Assembly (NCBI GenBank): GCA_900473915.1
Contig: UCNG01000002.1
Coordinates: forward strand, 213,718-277,717
Direction: 5' to 3'
DNA length: 64,000 bases
Source of the DNA: Hyphomicrobiales bacterium
GTDB taxonomy: Bacteria > Pseudomonadota > Alphaproteobacteria > Rhizobiales > Rhizobiaceae
The notes under the pieces are model-generated. The model was not told the DNA's origin. It searched no databases and worked only from the letters and a program-made list of their open reading frames with translations. The translations under genes and the position numbers were made by a program. Numbering within the stretch: the stretch's first letter is position 1; each line of letters opens with the position of its first letter. This document shows, piece after piece, positions 46,459-55,120 of this stretch.

Positions 46459-47181
46459 TCACGCACCTCGCGAACGGTTGGCGCCTGCATCAGCCCATCG
46501 GGCAATGCGGTCGATAAAGTAGGACGAGATGATTGCAAGAGCCAGATAGAGCAGGCAGGCTATGCCGAAGAACAGAAACGGCTCCTTGGTCACGCGCGCC
46601 GCAATGGAGGTTTGCCGCAGGATGTCTGAGAGAGTGATGACCGAAACCAGCGATGTGTCCTTGAGAAGCACCAGCCACAGATTGGCAAGGCCGGGCAGGG
46701 CGATGCGGATCAGCTGTGGCAGGATCACCTTGCGCATCGTCTGCCAGTGAGACAGGCCAACAGCATAACCGCCTTCATATTGGCCGCGCGGGATCGCCCG
46801 GAACGCCGAAAGGAAGACTTCGCTCGAATAGGACGAGAACACGAAGCCCAGTGCGACCATACCGGCGCCGAAGGCATTGATTTCCACATTGGCATCGACA
46901 CCGAACAGGCTCAAAAGCCGTTGCAGCCCGAGCGACGCCCCGAAATATACGAGAAAGAGGGTCAGAAGCTCGGGCAAGCCACGAAAGATCGTCGTGTAGA
47001 TGTTTGCTGCGAGCCGTATCGATGGTTCGGCGGATTGTTTGCCGACAGCCACCAGAAACCCGAGTGCGAGCCCAACAGGAAGCGTCGCGAGAGCCAGTGC
47101 GATAGTTACCAGAAGCCCGTTGGCAATGCTGATTCCCCAACCATCGGGGCCGAAACTCAACAGAGTGGCGTAATGTTCCAT
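46459..47181 (-). CDS. Polar amino-acid ABC transporter permease (HisQ/ArtQ type)
   Basis: A 240-residue inner-membrane protein with about five helices. The EAA motif is EGGYAVGLSHWQTM followed by KVILPQLIRIALPG. NGLLVTIALALATLPVG is the first core helix. It lies between the binding-protein gene (143 bp upstream) and the second permease, directly coupled to the latter. No ATPase gene (HisP/ArtP type) is found in this cluster. Confidence 0.92.
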   Translation of the reverse strand: MEHYATLLSFGPDGWGISIANGLLVTIALALATLPVGLALGFLVAVGKQSAEPSIRLAANIYTTIFRGLPELLTLFLVYFGASLGLQRLLSLFGVDANVEINAFGAGMVALGFVFSSYSSEVFLSAFRAIPRGQYEGGYAVGLSHWQTMRKVILPQLIRIALPGLANLWLVLLKDTSLVSVITLSDILRQTSIAARVTKEPFLFFGIACLLYLALAIISSYFIDRIARWADAGANRSRGA

Positions 47182-47277
47182 GCGCCTATTCTTTTCCTAA
47201 AGGCAATTGCCTGTGTTTTTATCGCCTGCCGGATTTCACCCAGTCAGGCTTGTGCGGCATGCCCGTACAAATGTTTT

Positions 47278-47307
47278 GCGCCGATCTGCAGGAATGCAAA
47301 TCGGCGC
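47278..47307 (-). other. Hairpin between binding-protein and permease genes
   Basis: GCGCCGAT-N14-ATCGGCGC with an inner TGCA-GGAA-TGCA pair, between the binding-protein stop and the HisQ-type start. Such hairpins in transporter operons protect the upstream mRNA and let the binding protein be made in excess. There is no clear T-run. Confidence 0.6.
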
Positions 47308-47324
47308 ATAGGTGTCAGTCCTGA

Positions 47325-48131
47325 TTAGTTTTCGGCGCCGTAGGCATCGAAGTCGAAGTACTTGTCGTTGACTTCCTTGTACTTGCCGTTCGCGCGGATC
47401 GCCTTGATGGCCGCGTTGAACTTCTCAACCAGGTCCGGACGGCCCTTCTTGAAGGCAACGCCAGCACCCGGGCCGTGGATTTCGACAACAGGCGGGAAAG
47501 TGCCGACCATCTTGCAGCACGCGCCATCGGGCGACTTCAGCCATTCGGCCAATGTCACGCTGTCGTCGTTGGCGGCGTCGAGACGGCCGTTGGCCAGATC
47601 AAGACGATATTCTTCAGCCGTGGGATAGGCCTTGATCGTGCTGTCGGTGAAGGTCTTTTCCGAATAGTTGGAATGTGTGGTGGAAACCTGAACGCCAATC
47701 GTCTTTCCGGCGAGGTCTTCCTTGGTCACGCCCTTGATGTCCGTGTCTTTGGGAGCGGCAATGCCGGGAGGCGTGTTGTAGTATTTATTGGAGAAGTCGA
47801 CCTGCTTCTTGCGCTCCTCGGTGATGGACATGGAGGCGATGAATGCATCGAACTTGCCTGCCTGAAGGGCAGGAATTGCGCCATCCCATTCCTGGGTGAC
47901 AAATTCGCACTGCGCTTTCATTTCATCGCAAAGCGCCTTGGCGATATCGACGTCGAAGCCCGAGAGGGTACCGTCCGGCTTGATGAAATTGAAAGGAGGA
48001 TAGGCACCTTCCGTGCCGATCTTGAGCTTGAGCGGCTCTTCCGCATTAGCTGTACCGGCAGTCATCGTGCCGATCGTGATTGCCAGGGCTGCAACCGATG
48101 CAGCAGTGGCGATACGCTTCAATACGCGCAT
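47325..48131 (-). CDS. Polar amino-acid ABC transporter substrate-binding protein
   Basis: A 268-residue periplasmic solute-binding protein of family 3 (HisJ/ArgT-like). Signal peptide 1-30 ending AGTANAEE. The domain begins LKIGTEGAYPPFNF (about 35-48) and has GFDVDIAKALCDEM, then IASMSITEERKKQVDFS (about 104-120), the family consensus. Lysine/arginine/ornithine or histidine is the likely ligand class; the exact one is unknown. First gene of the transporter operon. Confidence 0.93.
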   Translation of the reverse strand: MRVLKRIATAASVAALAITIGTMTAGTANAEEPLKLKIGTEGAYPPFNFIKPDGTLSGFDVDIAKALCDEMKAQCEFVTQEWDGAIPALQAGKFDAFIASMSITEERKKQVDFSNKYYNTPPGIAAPKDTDIKGVTKEDLAGKTIGVQVSTTHSNYSEKTFTDSTIKAYPTAEEYRLDLANGRLDAANDDSVTLAEWLKSPDGACCKMVGTFPPVVEIHGPGAGVAFKKGRPDLVEKFNAAIKAIRANGKYKEVNDKYFDFDAYGAEN

Positions 48132-48474
48132 TTTGGTTCCTCTCGTTTTGTTCTGGCTGGTTCCCTGATTATTTCTTCTGGTTCAGCCGCTTAAGGGGTA
48201 GGCACGACCATGTAACCTTAAATTGCACTTTTGGTGGCGGATTCCCCTTATCCCTATCATTAGATGGTTGAGCCGATCATGCGCAATATTTTTTCGCGCT
48301 TCCGTTTCGACCATCCATTCTGCGAGTGATATTCCCACCAATTTTAGACTGTTGGCAAGATGGTCTGAGTAATTAAATTGTGTGTCTCGGGCGTGGATAT
48401 CTCGGTGATTTCCGCATAATTTTGCCTGAATGTGATAAAATTCACCATCAGGAAGGTCAACTATAGGGTTTTGC
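48132..48474. other. AT-rich intergenic region between the transporter and mobB
   Basis: About 343 bp without a gene. It should carry the promoter of the binding-protein gene (minus strand). I see no decisive promoter or operator; it is clearly richer in A and T than the flanks. Confidence 0.4.
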
Positions 48475-48978
48475 TCAAAGTGCCATCTCGCGCGCGATAA
48501 AATCGGCTATTCTCTCGATATCGTTGATATCGAATACCGGCGCCGTTTCCTGGGGCTGCGGCTGGTCGCTGGCAATGGCGACAATGCTCGGATCGTCGGC
48601 GGAAAGCAGCGGCCCTCCATGACTGCCCGAGCGGCGCAGCTCGATTTTCTTGTGCGTTTCAAGCTTATAGCCTTCGACCAGAACCAGGTCACATGGCGCA
48701 AGCTTGGCGGCAATCTCCCAAAGGGAGGGTTCTTTTTCGCCCATGTTCTCATGCATGATCGCGTAGCGCCGCGACGAGACTATCGCTACTTCCGCCGCTC
48801 CCGCCTTTCGATGCCGCCAGGAATCAGTTCCTTCATGATCGATGTCGAAATCATGATGGGCATGCTTGATGGTGGCGATACGGTATCCGCGTGCAGTGAG
48901 GCATGTAACCAGCCGTTCGGTCATTGTCGTCTTGCCGGAGTTTTTCCAGCCGGTAATGCCGAAAAGCTTCTGGTTCAT
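48475..48978 (-). CDS. mobB: Molybdopterin-guanine dinucleotide biosynthesis adaptor MobB
   Basis: A 167-residue GTP-binding protein that helps MobA attach GMP to molybdopterin. The P-loop reads GWKNSGKTT (about 10-18), and DIDHEGTDSWRHRKAGA (about 45-61) is family-typical. LVLVEGYK holds the Walker-B-like region. Its ATG overlaps the mobA stop by four bases, so the two are translationally coupled. Confidence 0.93.
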   Translation of the reverse strand: MNQKLFGITGWKNSGKTTMTERLVTCLTARGYRIATIKHAHHDFDIDHEGTDSWRHRKAGAAEVAIVSSRRYAIMHENMGEKEPSLWEIAAKLAPCDLVLVEGYKLETHKKIELRRSGSHGGPLLSADDPSIVAIASDQPQPQETAPVFDINDIERIADFIAREMAL

Positions 48979-49604
48979 TCCATTCCCTCAGCCAGTCTCC
49001 GTGCGGCGACAAGATCGTCGGGCCGGTTGATGTTGAAAAACGGATCATATGTTTCCGAACTATCGCCAGCCAAGGCAAGCGGAAATTCAACTGTCTCGAA
49101 GCCGATATGCTCAGCGAATGCCAGAACGCTGGCCCTGTTCGTGCTTGCAAGCCAGGCGGAGAGTTCATCTGCCAGACCGGTTTCCCACAGTCCGAAAATC
49201 GGATGAATCCGCTCCAGGGAACTGGCAAGAACAACCCGCGCTCCGGTCTCCTTCCGACGCGAAAGAAGACGGTCCGCGAGATCGGGAGGCAGAAATGGCG
49301 TATCGGCTGCTGTTGTCAGCAGCAAGGGAAAAGCTTGCGCCTGAAGCAATGCCGTCAGAATGCCGATCAGCGGACCGCCATGTTGAGCGGAGATGTCTTC
49401 TATGACGGGTATGCCGAGATCGGTCAGGCGGGAATCATTGCTGTTCGCGTTGACGACCAGAGTTTGAACCTGAGGTTCGATCCGTCTGATGACGTGGGTA
49501 ATAACGGAGCCGGTGCCGAGCGGTTGAAGGAACTTGTCGCCCGCAACGCCACCTTCCTGCATGCGGCTGGAAAGCCCGCCGGCAATGATGGCTCCGGCGA
49601 TCAT
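48975..49604 (-). CDS. mobA: Molybdenum cofactor guanylyltransferase MobA
   Basis: A 209-residue nucleotidyltransferase that joins GMP to Mo-molybdopterin. The N-terminal GTP loop IIAGGLSSRMQEGG (about 6-19) with the Lys in GDKFLQ, the NANSND and TAADTPFLP (about 95-103, metal-binding Asp) motifs are visible. Overlaps the DMT exporter gene upstream and mobB downstream, each by ATGA. Confidence 0.93.
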   Translation of the reverse strand: MIAGAIIAGGLSSRMQEGGVAGDKFLQPLGTGSVITHVIRRIEPQVQTLVVNANSNDSRLTDLGIPVIEDISAQHGGPLIGILTALLQAQAFPLLLTTAADTPFLPPDLADRLLSRRKETGARVVLASSLERIHPIFGLWETGLADELSAWLASTNRASVLAFAEHIGFETVEFPLALAGDSSETYDPFFNINRPDDLVAARRLAEGME

Positions 49605-50524
49605 GAAGGTTCCACGCCAGTCGGGATTGTCGCGAGCGTGCTCTTGTAGCGTTCCCGCTTTTTCAAGACATTCTCACGATAGACCATATAGACGCCGCTC
49701 CCGACCACCAGCACCGATCCCAAGATCGTATATATGTCAGGCGCTTCGCCGAAGACAAATGTGCTGAGCCCGATTGCCCAGAGCAGGCTGGAATAACGGA
49801 ACGGTGAAACGAACGAAACTTCGCCCTCCCGCATGGCCAGAATGATGAAGTGATAGCCGGCAAGCAACAGTACGGCAGCAATGGCCATAGCTCCGACAGC
49901 CGAAATGTTGAGAAGTTGCCATCCGCCCATGGGAATGGTGAGGGCGCCACCGGTCAGCGTTATCGCTCCCGCCGTCAGCGTCGATAGGAAAAGCGTCGGC
50001 ACATGTGCAGGCACCCTACGTGTGGCGAGGTCGCGCGTGGCCGCAAAACAGACGCTCGCCAGGAGAACAGCCACGGCTGCAAGGCTGGCCGAATCGTTCA
50101 TTCCAGGCCGGATGATAATCAGGACGCCGACAAATCCGACCAGGACACAGGACCAGCGGCGCCAGCCGACCTTCTCTTTGAGAAACAAGGCTGCTCCCAG
50201 CGTCACCACGAGCGGGGTGGCCTGAAAAACCGCCGAACAGAATGCCTGGGAGAGATGGCCCAAAGAATAAATATAGGTCACCGTCGCCACCACTTCGCCA
50301 GCCACGCGCAGAAGTGTCATCTTTTCAAGGGACAGATTGCGCAGCGCCCCATGGCGCCAGGCAAGCAGACCGATGAGTGTTGTCGCGAACACGCCCCGGA
50401 CCAGCATGTACTGTCCGCTGTTCATTTCAGTCAGGAGGTACTTTGTGATCGCATCGCCAATGGTAAAAGTCCCCATGGCGAGAAGCATGAAAATACTTGC
50501 TCGAAAATTTGATGACTGCGGCAC
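49601..50524 (-). CDS. DMT-superfamily (EamA) transporter
   Basis: A 307-residue inner-membrane protein with about ten hydrophobic segments and two EamA repeats (roughly 10-140 and 150-285). The substrate is unknown; relatives include amino-acid, nucleotide and S-adenosylmethionine exporters. It overlaps mobA by four bases and thus is made with the molybdenum-cofactor genes, although a link to molybdenum is only positional. Confidence 0.88.
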   Translation of the reverse strand: MPQSSNFRASIFMLLAMGTFTIGDAITKYLLTEMNSGQYMLVRGVFATTLIGLLAWRHGALRNLSLEKMTLLRVAGEVVATVTYIYSLGHLSQAFCSAVFQATPLVVTLGAALFLKEKVGWRRWSCVLVGFVGVLIIIRPGMNDSASLAAVAVLLASVCFAATRDLATRRVPAHVPTLFLSTLTAGAITLTGGALTIPMGGWQLLNISAVGAMAIAAVLLLAGYHFIILAMREGEVSFVSPFRYSSLLWAIGLSTFVFGEAPDIYTILGSVLVVGSGVYMVYRENVLKKRERYKSTLATIPTGVEPS

Positions 50525-50596
50525 GATACAGAATCCAGTTTAGAACTCCATACCGTTTTAAAGTCGATCCGGCGACAATTATTTCGGCTGTCCGCT

Positions 50597-50629
50597 CTTT
50601 ACAGCACATCTCGAAAAGGCGCTGTAAAG
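50597..50629. repeat. Inverted repeat between moaA and the DMT gene
   Basis: CTTTACAGC and GCTGTAAAG pair around a 15-base loop. It is 11 bases from the moaA stop. It may end moaA transcription or be a fragment of the repeat family (copy 3 also has GCGCTGTAAAA). Confidence 0.5.
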
Positions 50630-50639
50630 TATAAATCGA

Positions 50640-51671
50640 TTAACCGCCGGTCATGCTCATATGACGGGCAACGGCGGGACGGTCGCGGTCGATGATGAAA
50701 TCATGGCCCTTGGGCTTGCGCGAAATGGCCTCATCTATCGCCCGGCTGAGCAGAAGATCGCTTTCGCTTTCCCGCAGGGCCTTGCGCAGATCGGCATCGT
50801 CGTTCTGGCCAAGGCACATATAAAGCATGCCGGTGCAGGTCAGGCGGACGCGATTGCAGCTTTCGCAGAAATTGTGGGTCATCGGCGTGATGAAGCCAAG
50901 CCGTCCGCCCGTCTCTTCAATCGTCACGTAGCGGGCAGGGCCACCCGTGCGATACGGGATGTCGGATAGGGTGAACTGCCGTGACAGGTCTTCGCGCACT
51001 TGAGAGAGCGGCAGATACTGGTCTGTGCGGTCGAATTCTATCTCGCCCATCGGCATGGTTTCGATGAGAGTCATGTCCATGCCGCGGCCATGTGCCCAGC
51101 GGATCAGTTCAGGAATTTCGTGCTCGTTGAAATCCTTGAGTGCGACGGCATTGATCTTGACGCGGATGCCGACACGCTGGGCGGCTTCAATTCCCTCAAG
51201 AACGCGAGGCAGGTCGCCCCAACGGGTGATCTGATGAAATTTTTCCGGATCGAGTGTGTCCAGCGAGACATTGATGCGCCGCACGCCGCAATCTGCCAGT
51301 TCATCGGCAAAACGCGCGAGCTGCGATCCGTTCGTGGTGAGAGTCAGCTCATCCAGCGCGCCGGATTTCAGATGGCGCGAAAGCTGCCGGATGAGATGCA
51401 TGATATTCTTGCGTACCAAAGGCTCGCCGCCGGTCAGGCGCAGTTTCCGCACGCCCTTGTCGATAAAGGCGGTGCAGAGGCGGTCCAGTTCCTCAAGCGT
51501 CAGCAAGTCCTTCTTGGGCAGGAACGTCATATGTTCCGCCATGCAATAGGTGCAGCGGAAATCGCAGCGATCCGTTACCGAAACGCGAAGATAGGTAACG
51601 GCACGCCCGAAAGGATCAATCATGGGTCCATTCGGGGAAACAAGTGGCTGGGCTTGGTTTGTGTACATCAT
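50640..51671 (-). CDS. moaA: GTP 3',8-cyclase MoaA (molybdopterin step 1)
   Basis: Radical-SAM enzyme (343 residues from the ATG at 51671) that starts molybdenum cofactor synthesis from GTP. The N-terminal cluster is CDFRCTYC (CxxxCxxC), and the C-terminal cluster [11 protein letters not shown] with a later Cys in MCLGQ; the end is the conserved GG (SMTGG). The start is uncertain by a codon or two (two ATGs adjoin; the frame is open to 51710). It is divergent from the DUF971 gene. Confidence 0.94.
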   Translation of the reverse strand: MMYTNQAQPLVSPNGPMIDPFGRAVTYLRVSVTDRCDFRCTYCMAEHMTFLPKKDLLTLEELDRLCTAFIDKGVRKLRLTGGEPLVRKNIMHLIRQLSRHLKSGALDELTLTTNGSQLARFADELADCGVRRINVSLDTLDPEKFHQITRWGDLPRVLEGIEAAQRVGIRVKINAVALKDFNEHEIPELIRWAHGRGMDMTLIETMPMGEIEFDRTDQYLPLSQVREDLSRQFTLSDIPYRTGGPARYVTIEETGGRLGFITPMTHNFCESCNRVRLTCTGMLYMCLGQNDDADLRKALRESESDLLLSRAIDEAISRKPKGHDFIIDRDRPAVARHMSMTGG

Positions 51672-51849
51672 AAGCCGTTGTTTCCGCTTGGTGCGGAGGA
51701 ATGTCCGCATCGTTCCCTAGAAATAGGACCTGCGGACTGCATTGTCCAGTTTTGCGCGCACGAAGCTCTTCCAATAATGATCGCGGCTATTGCGATATTT
51801 TAACGCGGGGCCTATCAAAGCTGGTGAATATCCAAGCTGGAGAATGGTT

Positions 51850-52209
51850 ATGAGCGAGGTCTGGCCGACTGAATTGCGCGTTTCGCACGACCGCCGGCTG
51901 CTGACGGTGGCGTTTGACGACGGCCAGAAGTTCGAGCTGACCGCCGAATTGCTGCGTGTGCTGTCGCCTTCGGCTGAAGTGCAGGGCCATTCACCGGAAC
52001 AGCGCGTGACGGTCGGCGGCAAGCGCAATGTCGAAATCATGAAGGTCGAACCGGTCGGCAACTATGCTGTCCGAATAACCTTCGACGACATGCACGACAC
52101 CGGCCTGTTTTCATGGACCTATCTCCACAAGCTCGGCACCGAGAAGGACACTTTGTGGCAAACCTATCTCGATGAACTTGCCCAGAAGGGGCTCAAGCGG
52201 GACCGCTGA
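51850..52209 (+). CDS. DUF971 (gamma-butyrobetaine hydroxylase N-terminal-like) protein
   Basis: A 119-residue protein with the small zinc-type DUF971 domain: WPTELRVSHDRRLLTVAFDDG (in parts WPTELRVS and LTVAFDDG), AELLRVLSPSAEVQGH, and the close YAVRITFDDMHDTGLFSW. The family is tied to Fe-S protein maturation in some bacteria, which would suit MoaA, but function is not established. It converges on the MarR gene with one base between their stops. Confidence 0.88.
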   Translation: MSEVWPTELRVSHDRRLLTVAFDDGQKFELTAELLRVLSPSAEVQGHSPEQRVTVGGKRNVEIMKVEPVGNYAVRITFDDMHDTGLFSWTYLHKLGTEKDTLWQTYLDELAQKGLKRDR

Positions 52210-52210
52210 C

Positions 52211-52675
52211 CTATTCCTTCTCCAGCATTTCGCAGATGCGGCGCATCACATCGCCCATCGCGTTGCACTGGGCATTTGTCGATTGCGCCATGACGCGGTC
52301 AATCAGTTCCGTATAGACTGTCAGCGCGTGTCCAAGAAGCTTCTCGCCCTTGGCGGTCAGGGTCAGGCGCATCACGCGCTTGTCCGCCGGATCGCCCTCG
52401 CGCACCAGCAGGCCGCGCTTTTCCAGCTTCGGCAGCAGCATGGTGATGTTGGAGCGCCCGACAAGAATGCGGCGCGCAAGATCGTGCTGGGATTCGCCGG
52501 GATGGCGATAAATATTCATCAGCACATCGAGATCGGCGATCTTCAGATCGAAGGTCGATAGCCCCTGGGCGAGGGCGCGTTCCACCGCCTTGCCTGCGCG
52601 CGCAACGGCAATCCAGTTCTTGAAGCGCGGATTATCCCACGGCAGTCTTTGCGTTTCGTCTTGCATTTTGTTCAT
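52211..52675 (-). CDS. MarR-family transcriptional regulator
   Basis: A 154-residue winged-helix protein; DNA-binding helices are about 58-95 (GESQHDLARRILVGRSNITMLLPKLE in parts: LARRILVG, SNITMLLPKL), and the wing carries DPADKRVMRLTL, the usual DxRxxxLxLT form. Probably represses the divergent alpha/beta hydrolase gene 47 bp away, where two palindromes lie. Ligand unknown. Confidence 0.93.
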   Translation of the reverse strand: MNKMQDETQRLPWDNPRFKNWIAVARAGKAVERALAQGLSTFDLKIADLDVLMNIYRHPGESQHDLARRILVGRSNITMLLPKLEKRGLLVREGDPADKRVMRLTLTAKGEKLLGHALTVYTELIDRVMAQSTNAQCNAMGDVMRRICEMLEKE

Positions 52676-52690
52676 TCTTGTACAATTATT

Positions 52691-52706
52691 TGTTCAGGAT
52701 TGAACA
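52691..52706. promoter_or_regulatory. Likely MarR operator
   Basis: TGTTCA-GGAT-TGAACA, a perfect inverted repeat between the divergent MarR and hydrolase starts. TTGTACAA (52678-52685) lies just left, so a second half-site is possible. Spacing and symmetry fit a MarR dimer. Confidence 0.65.
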
Positions 52707-52722
52707 TAATTGAGGCCCTGTC

Positions 52723-53628
52723 ATGACATCGTTCTCTTTGCAGGTTACGCGATTCGGCCTGGGTGTGCTCGGGCGCATTGATGCCGATAAAGCGGGCCGC
52801 GCCGCATTCAGGATTTTTTGTCGAACGCCAAGCCGCAAGCCGAAGACCAAGGCCTATGCGGCGCGTCTTCATAAAGCGAACATGGAACTCGGTCAGGCAA
52901 AGCGGCTCGATCTGATCATCGACCGCGGACTTATCGCAACCTATCTGTTCGAGCCCGACGTTTATGTGGGAAGAACTTCGCTTGTCGTCCACGGATGGGG
53001 ATCGCGCGCGGCCGATATGATGACGATCATCCGCGAGCTTGTCGCGCGGGGCGACCGGGTTGTTGCAATCGATCTTCCGGGCCATGGCGCATCGGCGGGG
53101 CACACGCTCAACATGATCCAGGCAATCGCAGCCGTCGATGTGGCCTGGCGTCAATATGGCCCCTTCGATGCGATGATCGGCCATTCATTCGGTGGCGCGG
53201 TCATCATTAATGCGGCTGCGGGTTCTGTCGGTTGCTACCGCTCACACCGCCCGGCGAAGCTGGTGACGATTGCTTCCCCGCACTCGATGACGGGGGTTTT
53301 TGATGGTTTCGGCAAAGTGCTGGGGCTTGGCCGCGACGCGCGTGATGCCATGAAGGAACAGGTCCGTCACATCGCCGCGCGCCCGATTACGGACTTCGAT
53401 ACCGATGTGCTCCTGCGCCGCATGACGATACCGACGCTTGTCGTCCATGCACGTGACGACAAGGAAGTTCCTGCTATCTGCGCGGAAGCGGCTGGCAAGG
53501 CGGGCTCTCATGTGACGGTGCATTGGGCGGATGGCCTTGGGCATCGCCGCATCATCGCGAGCGCCGAGGTGGCGTCATTGGTGGCGGAATACCTTGATGA
53601 CAGCCCGAGATTGAGGCTGGTTGCCTGA
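52723..53628 (+). CDS. Alpha/beta hydrolase
   Basis: A 301-residue alpha/beta-fold hydrolase. VVHGWGSRAADMM (about 87-99) is the oxyanion loop, GHSFGGAV the nucleophile elbow with catalytic Ser, HARDDKEVP the acid, and GLGHRR the histidine. Substrate unknown. Its stop and the TetR stop on the other strand abut without spacing, so transcripts overlap. Divergent from MarR, probably its target. Confidence 0.9.
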   Translation: MTSFSLQVTRFGLGVLGRIDADKAGRAAFRIFCRTPSRKPKTKAYAARLHKANMELGQAKRLDLIIDRGLIATYLFEPDVYVGRTSLVVHGWGSRAADMMTIIRELVARGDRVVAIDLPGHGASAGHTLNMIQAIAAVDVAWRQYGPFDAMIGHSFGGAVIINAAAGSVGCYRSHRPAKLVTIASPHSMTGVFDGFGKVLGLGRDARDAMKEQVRHIAARPITDFDTDVLLRRMTIPTLVVHARDDKEVPAICAEAAGKAGSHVTVHWADGLGHRRIIASAEVASLVAEYLDDSPRLRLVA

Positions 53629-54240
53629 TTATGCTTCGGAGAAAACCAGTTTCTCCCATGCTGCCATGGCGCCCATCGCTGTTGCGGCGAGGTCTTGGCG
53701 CGTTCCGCCATCGCGCGCGAGAATAGACATGCCGTTCTGGACCGTCGCGTAAAAGGTTGCGACTGCCTCGCAATTGACGGAGGTCGGAATATCTCCGTCG
53801 CGAACGCCGCGTTCCAGCCGCTTCTTCAGGGTTTCAATATTGGACTGGCGGCGGCTGCGCAGTACGGTGCAAACCTTGTCGCTTGAGTGCGTTCGATGCA
53901 GCGCGTCCAGCGTGATCATGCAGCCCCGTGGCACGGTTTCCTGGCAATAGGCATCTATCGTTGCGAACAGGAAACGCTCGAAAGCCGTGCGGACATTCGG
54001 CGTTTCATCAAGGCTAGACCAGATTTCAACGCCAATTTCTCCCGCATAAAGCGCAAGGGCTTCCAGATATAGCTCCTCCTTGCTTTTGAATGCAGCATAG
54101 AGGCTGGGAGCGTTGATGCCCATGGCCGTCGTCAGATCGGCCAGCGATGCGCCGTCGAAACCTTTCTCCCAAAATATGAACATCGCAGCCCGAAGCGCCG
54201 TTTCACGGTCAAAGCTGCGAGGACGTCCTTTTTCTGCCAC
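53629..54240 (-). CDS. TetR/AcrR-family transcriptional regulator
   Basis: A 203-residue repressor. The HTH lies in the first 50 residues (FDRETALRAAMFIFWEKGFDGAS and TTAMGINAPSLYAAFKSKEEL, given in parts: FDRETALRAAMF and GINAPSLYAAFKSKEEL), and the C-terminal part is the ligand pocket. It starts at GTG with AAAGG upstream. Divergent from an SDR gene; a 16-bp palindrome there is its probable operator. Confidence 0.92.
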   Translation of the reverse strand: MAEKGRPRSFDRETALRAAMFIFWEKGFDGASLADLTTAMGINAPSLYAAFKSKEELYLEALALYAGEIGVEIWSSLDETPNVRTAFERFLFATIDAYCQETVPRGCMITLDALHRTHSSDKVCTVLRSRRQSNIETLKKRLERGVRDGDIPTSVNCEAVATFYATVQNGMSILARDGGTRQDLAATAMGAMAAWEKLVFSEA

Positions 54241-54309
54241 GTCTGAACCTTTCTGTATCGATCATTAAATAAATCGCTTGACGGTTCCGCGCAAGCCTGT
54301 CAGCAATTA

Positions 54310-54325
54310 TGTATCAATTGATACA
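54310..54325. promoter_or_regulatory. Likely TetR operator overlapping the SDR ribosome site
   Basis: TGTATCAATTGATACA is a perfect 16-bp palindrome ending 13 bases before the SDR ATG, touching its AAAGGA ribosome site. A second partial copy, TGTATCGATCAT, is at 54254-54265 near the tetR start. This suits a repressor acting on both genes. Confidence 0.7.
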
Positions 54326-54338
54326 GAAAGGAAATGGC

Positions 54339-55085
54339 ATGCCAGCAGAAGCTCTGAACGGAAAGGTTGCCTTCGTCACCGGTGGAAGCCGCGGCATAGG
54401 CGCTGCGATTGCGCGCAGGCTCGCAAAGGATGGCGCGGCAGTTGTCATCACTTATGTGAATGGCAAGGAAAAAGCCGATGCCGTGGTTTCGGAAATCGTG
54501 GCCAATGGCGGCAAGGCGCTGGCATTGAAGGCTGATAACCGCGACGCCAGCCAGATTGCTGCGGCCATTGAAGCAACGGTCAAGGAATTCGGTCGTCTGG
54601 ATATATTGGTCAATAGCGCCGGTATTTGGCATGCGGCCCCGTTGGAAGAAGTCACGCTTGCCGATTTCGATGATGTGATGGCGGTGAACTTCCGCGCCGT
54701 CTTTGCCGCCGTTTCGGCAGCCGCTCCGCACCTTGGCGCTGGCGGGCGGGTCATCACCATCGGCTCCAATCTGGCGGAAAGCGTGCCGTGGCCGGGCATC
54801 AGCCTTTATGCGGCCAGCAAGGCGGCTTTGATCGGTCTGACGAAAGGTCTGGCGCGCGATCTCGGTTCGAAGGGCGTTACGGTCAATGTCGTTCACCCGG
54901 GTTCCACCGATACCGACATGAACCCGGCCGGTGGTGATCATGCCGAACAGCAGCGCGAGCGCATCGCTACCGGCAGCTTCGGTTCTCCTGACGATATTGC
55001 AGGTCTGGTGGCCTGGCTTGCAAGCCCCGAAGGACGCTTCGTGTCGGGCGCCTCGCTTACCGTCGATGGCGGCGCAAACGCCTGA
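54339..55085 (+). CDS. Short-chain dehydrogenase/reductase
   Basis: A 248-residue classical SDR oxidoreductase. TGGSRGIGAAIAR (about 12-24, cofactor loop; the following residues suggest NADP use), NSAGIW (about 88-93), catalytic Ser in TIGSNLAES and YAASK (Tyr/Lys), and the C-terminal SGASLTVDGGANA typical of fabG-like enzymes. Substrate unknown. Regulated by the divergent TetR gene (inference). AAAGGAAATGGC precedes the ATG. Confidence 0.92.
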   Translation: MPAEALNGKVAFVTGGSRGIGAAIARRLAKDGAAVVITYVNGKEKADAVVSEIVANGGKALALKADNRDASQIAAAIEATVKEFGRLDILVNSAGIWHAAPLEEVTLADFDDVMAVNFRAVFAAVSAAAPHLGAGGRVITIGSNLAESVPWPGISLYAASKAALIGLTKGLARDLGSKGVTVNVVHPGSTDTDMNPAGGDHAEQQRERIATGSFGSPDDIAGLVAWLASPEGRFVSGASLTVDGGANA

Positions 55086-55090
55086 AACGA

Positions 55091-55114
55091 AAAGGGCGGC
55101 TCGCGCCGCCCTTT
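55091..55114 (+). terminator. Intrinsic terminator of the SDR gene
   Basis: AAAGGGCGGC-TCGC-GCCGCCCTTT followed by CATTT. Confidence 0.85.
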
Positions 55115-55120
55115 CATTTG

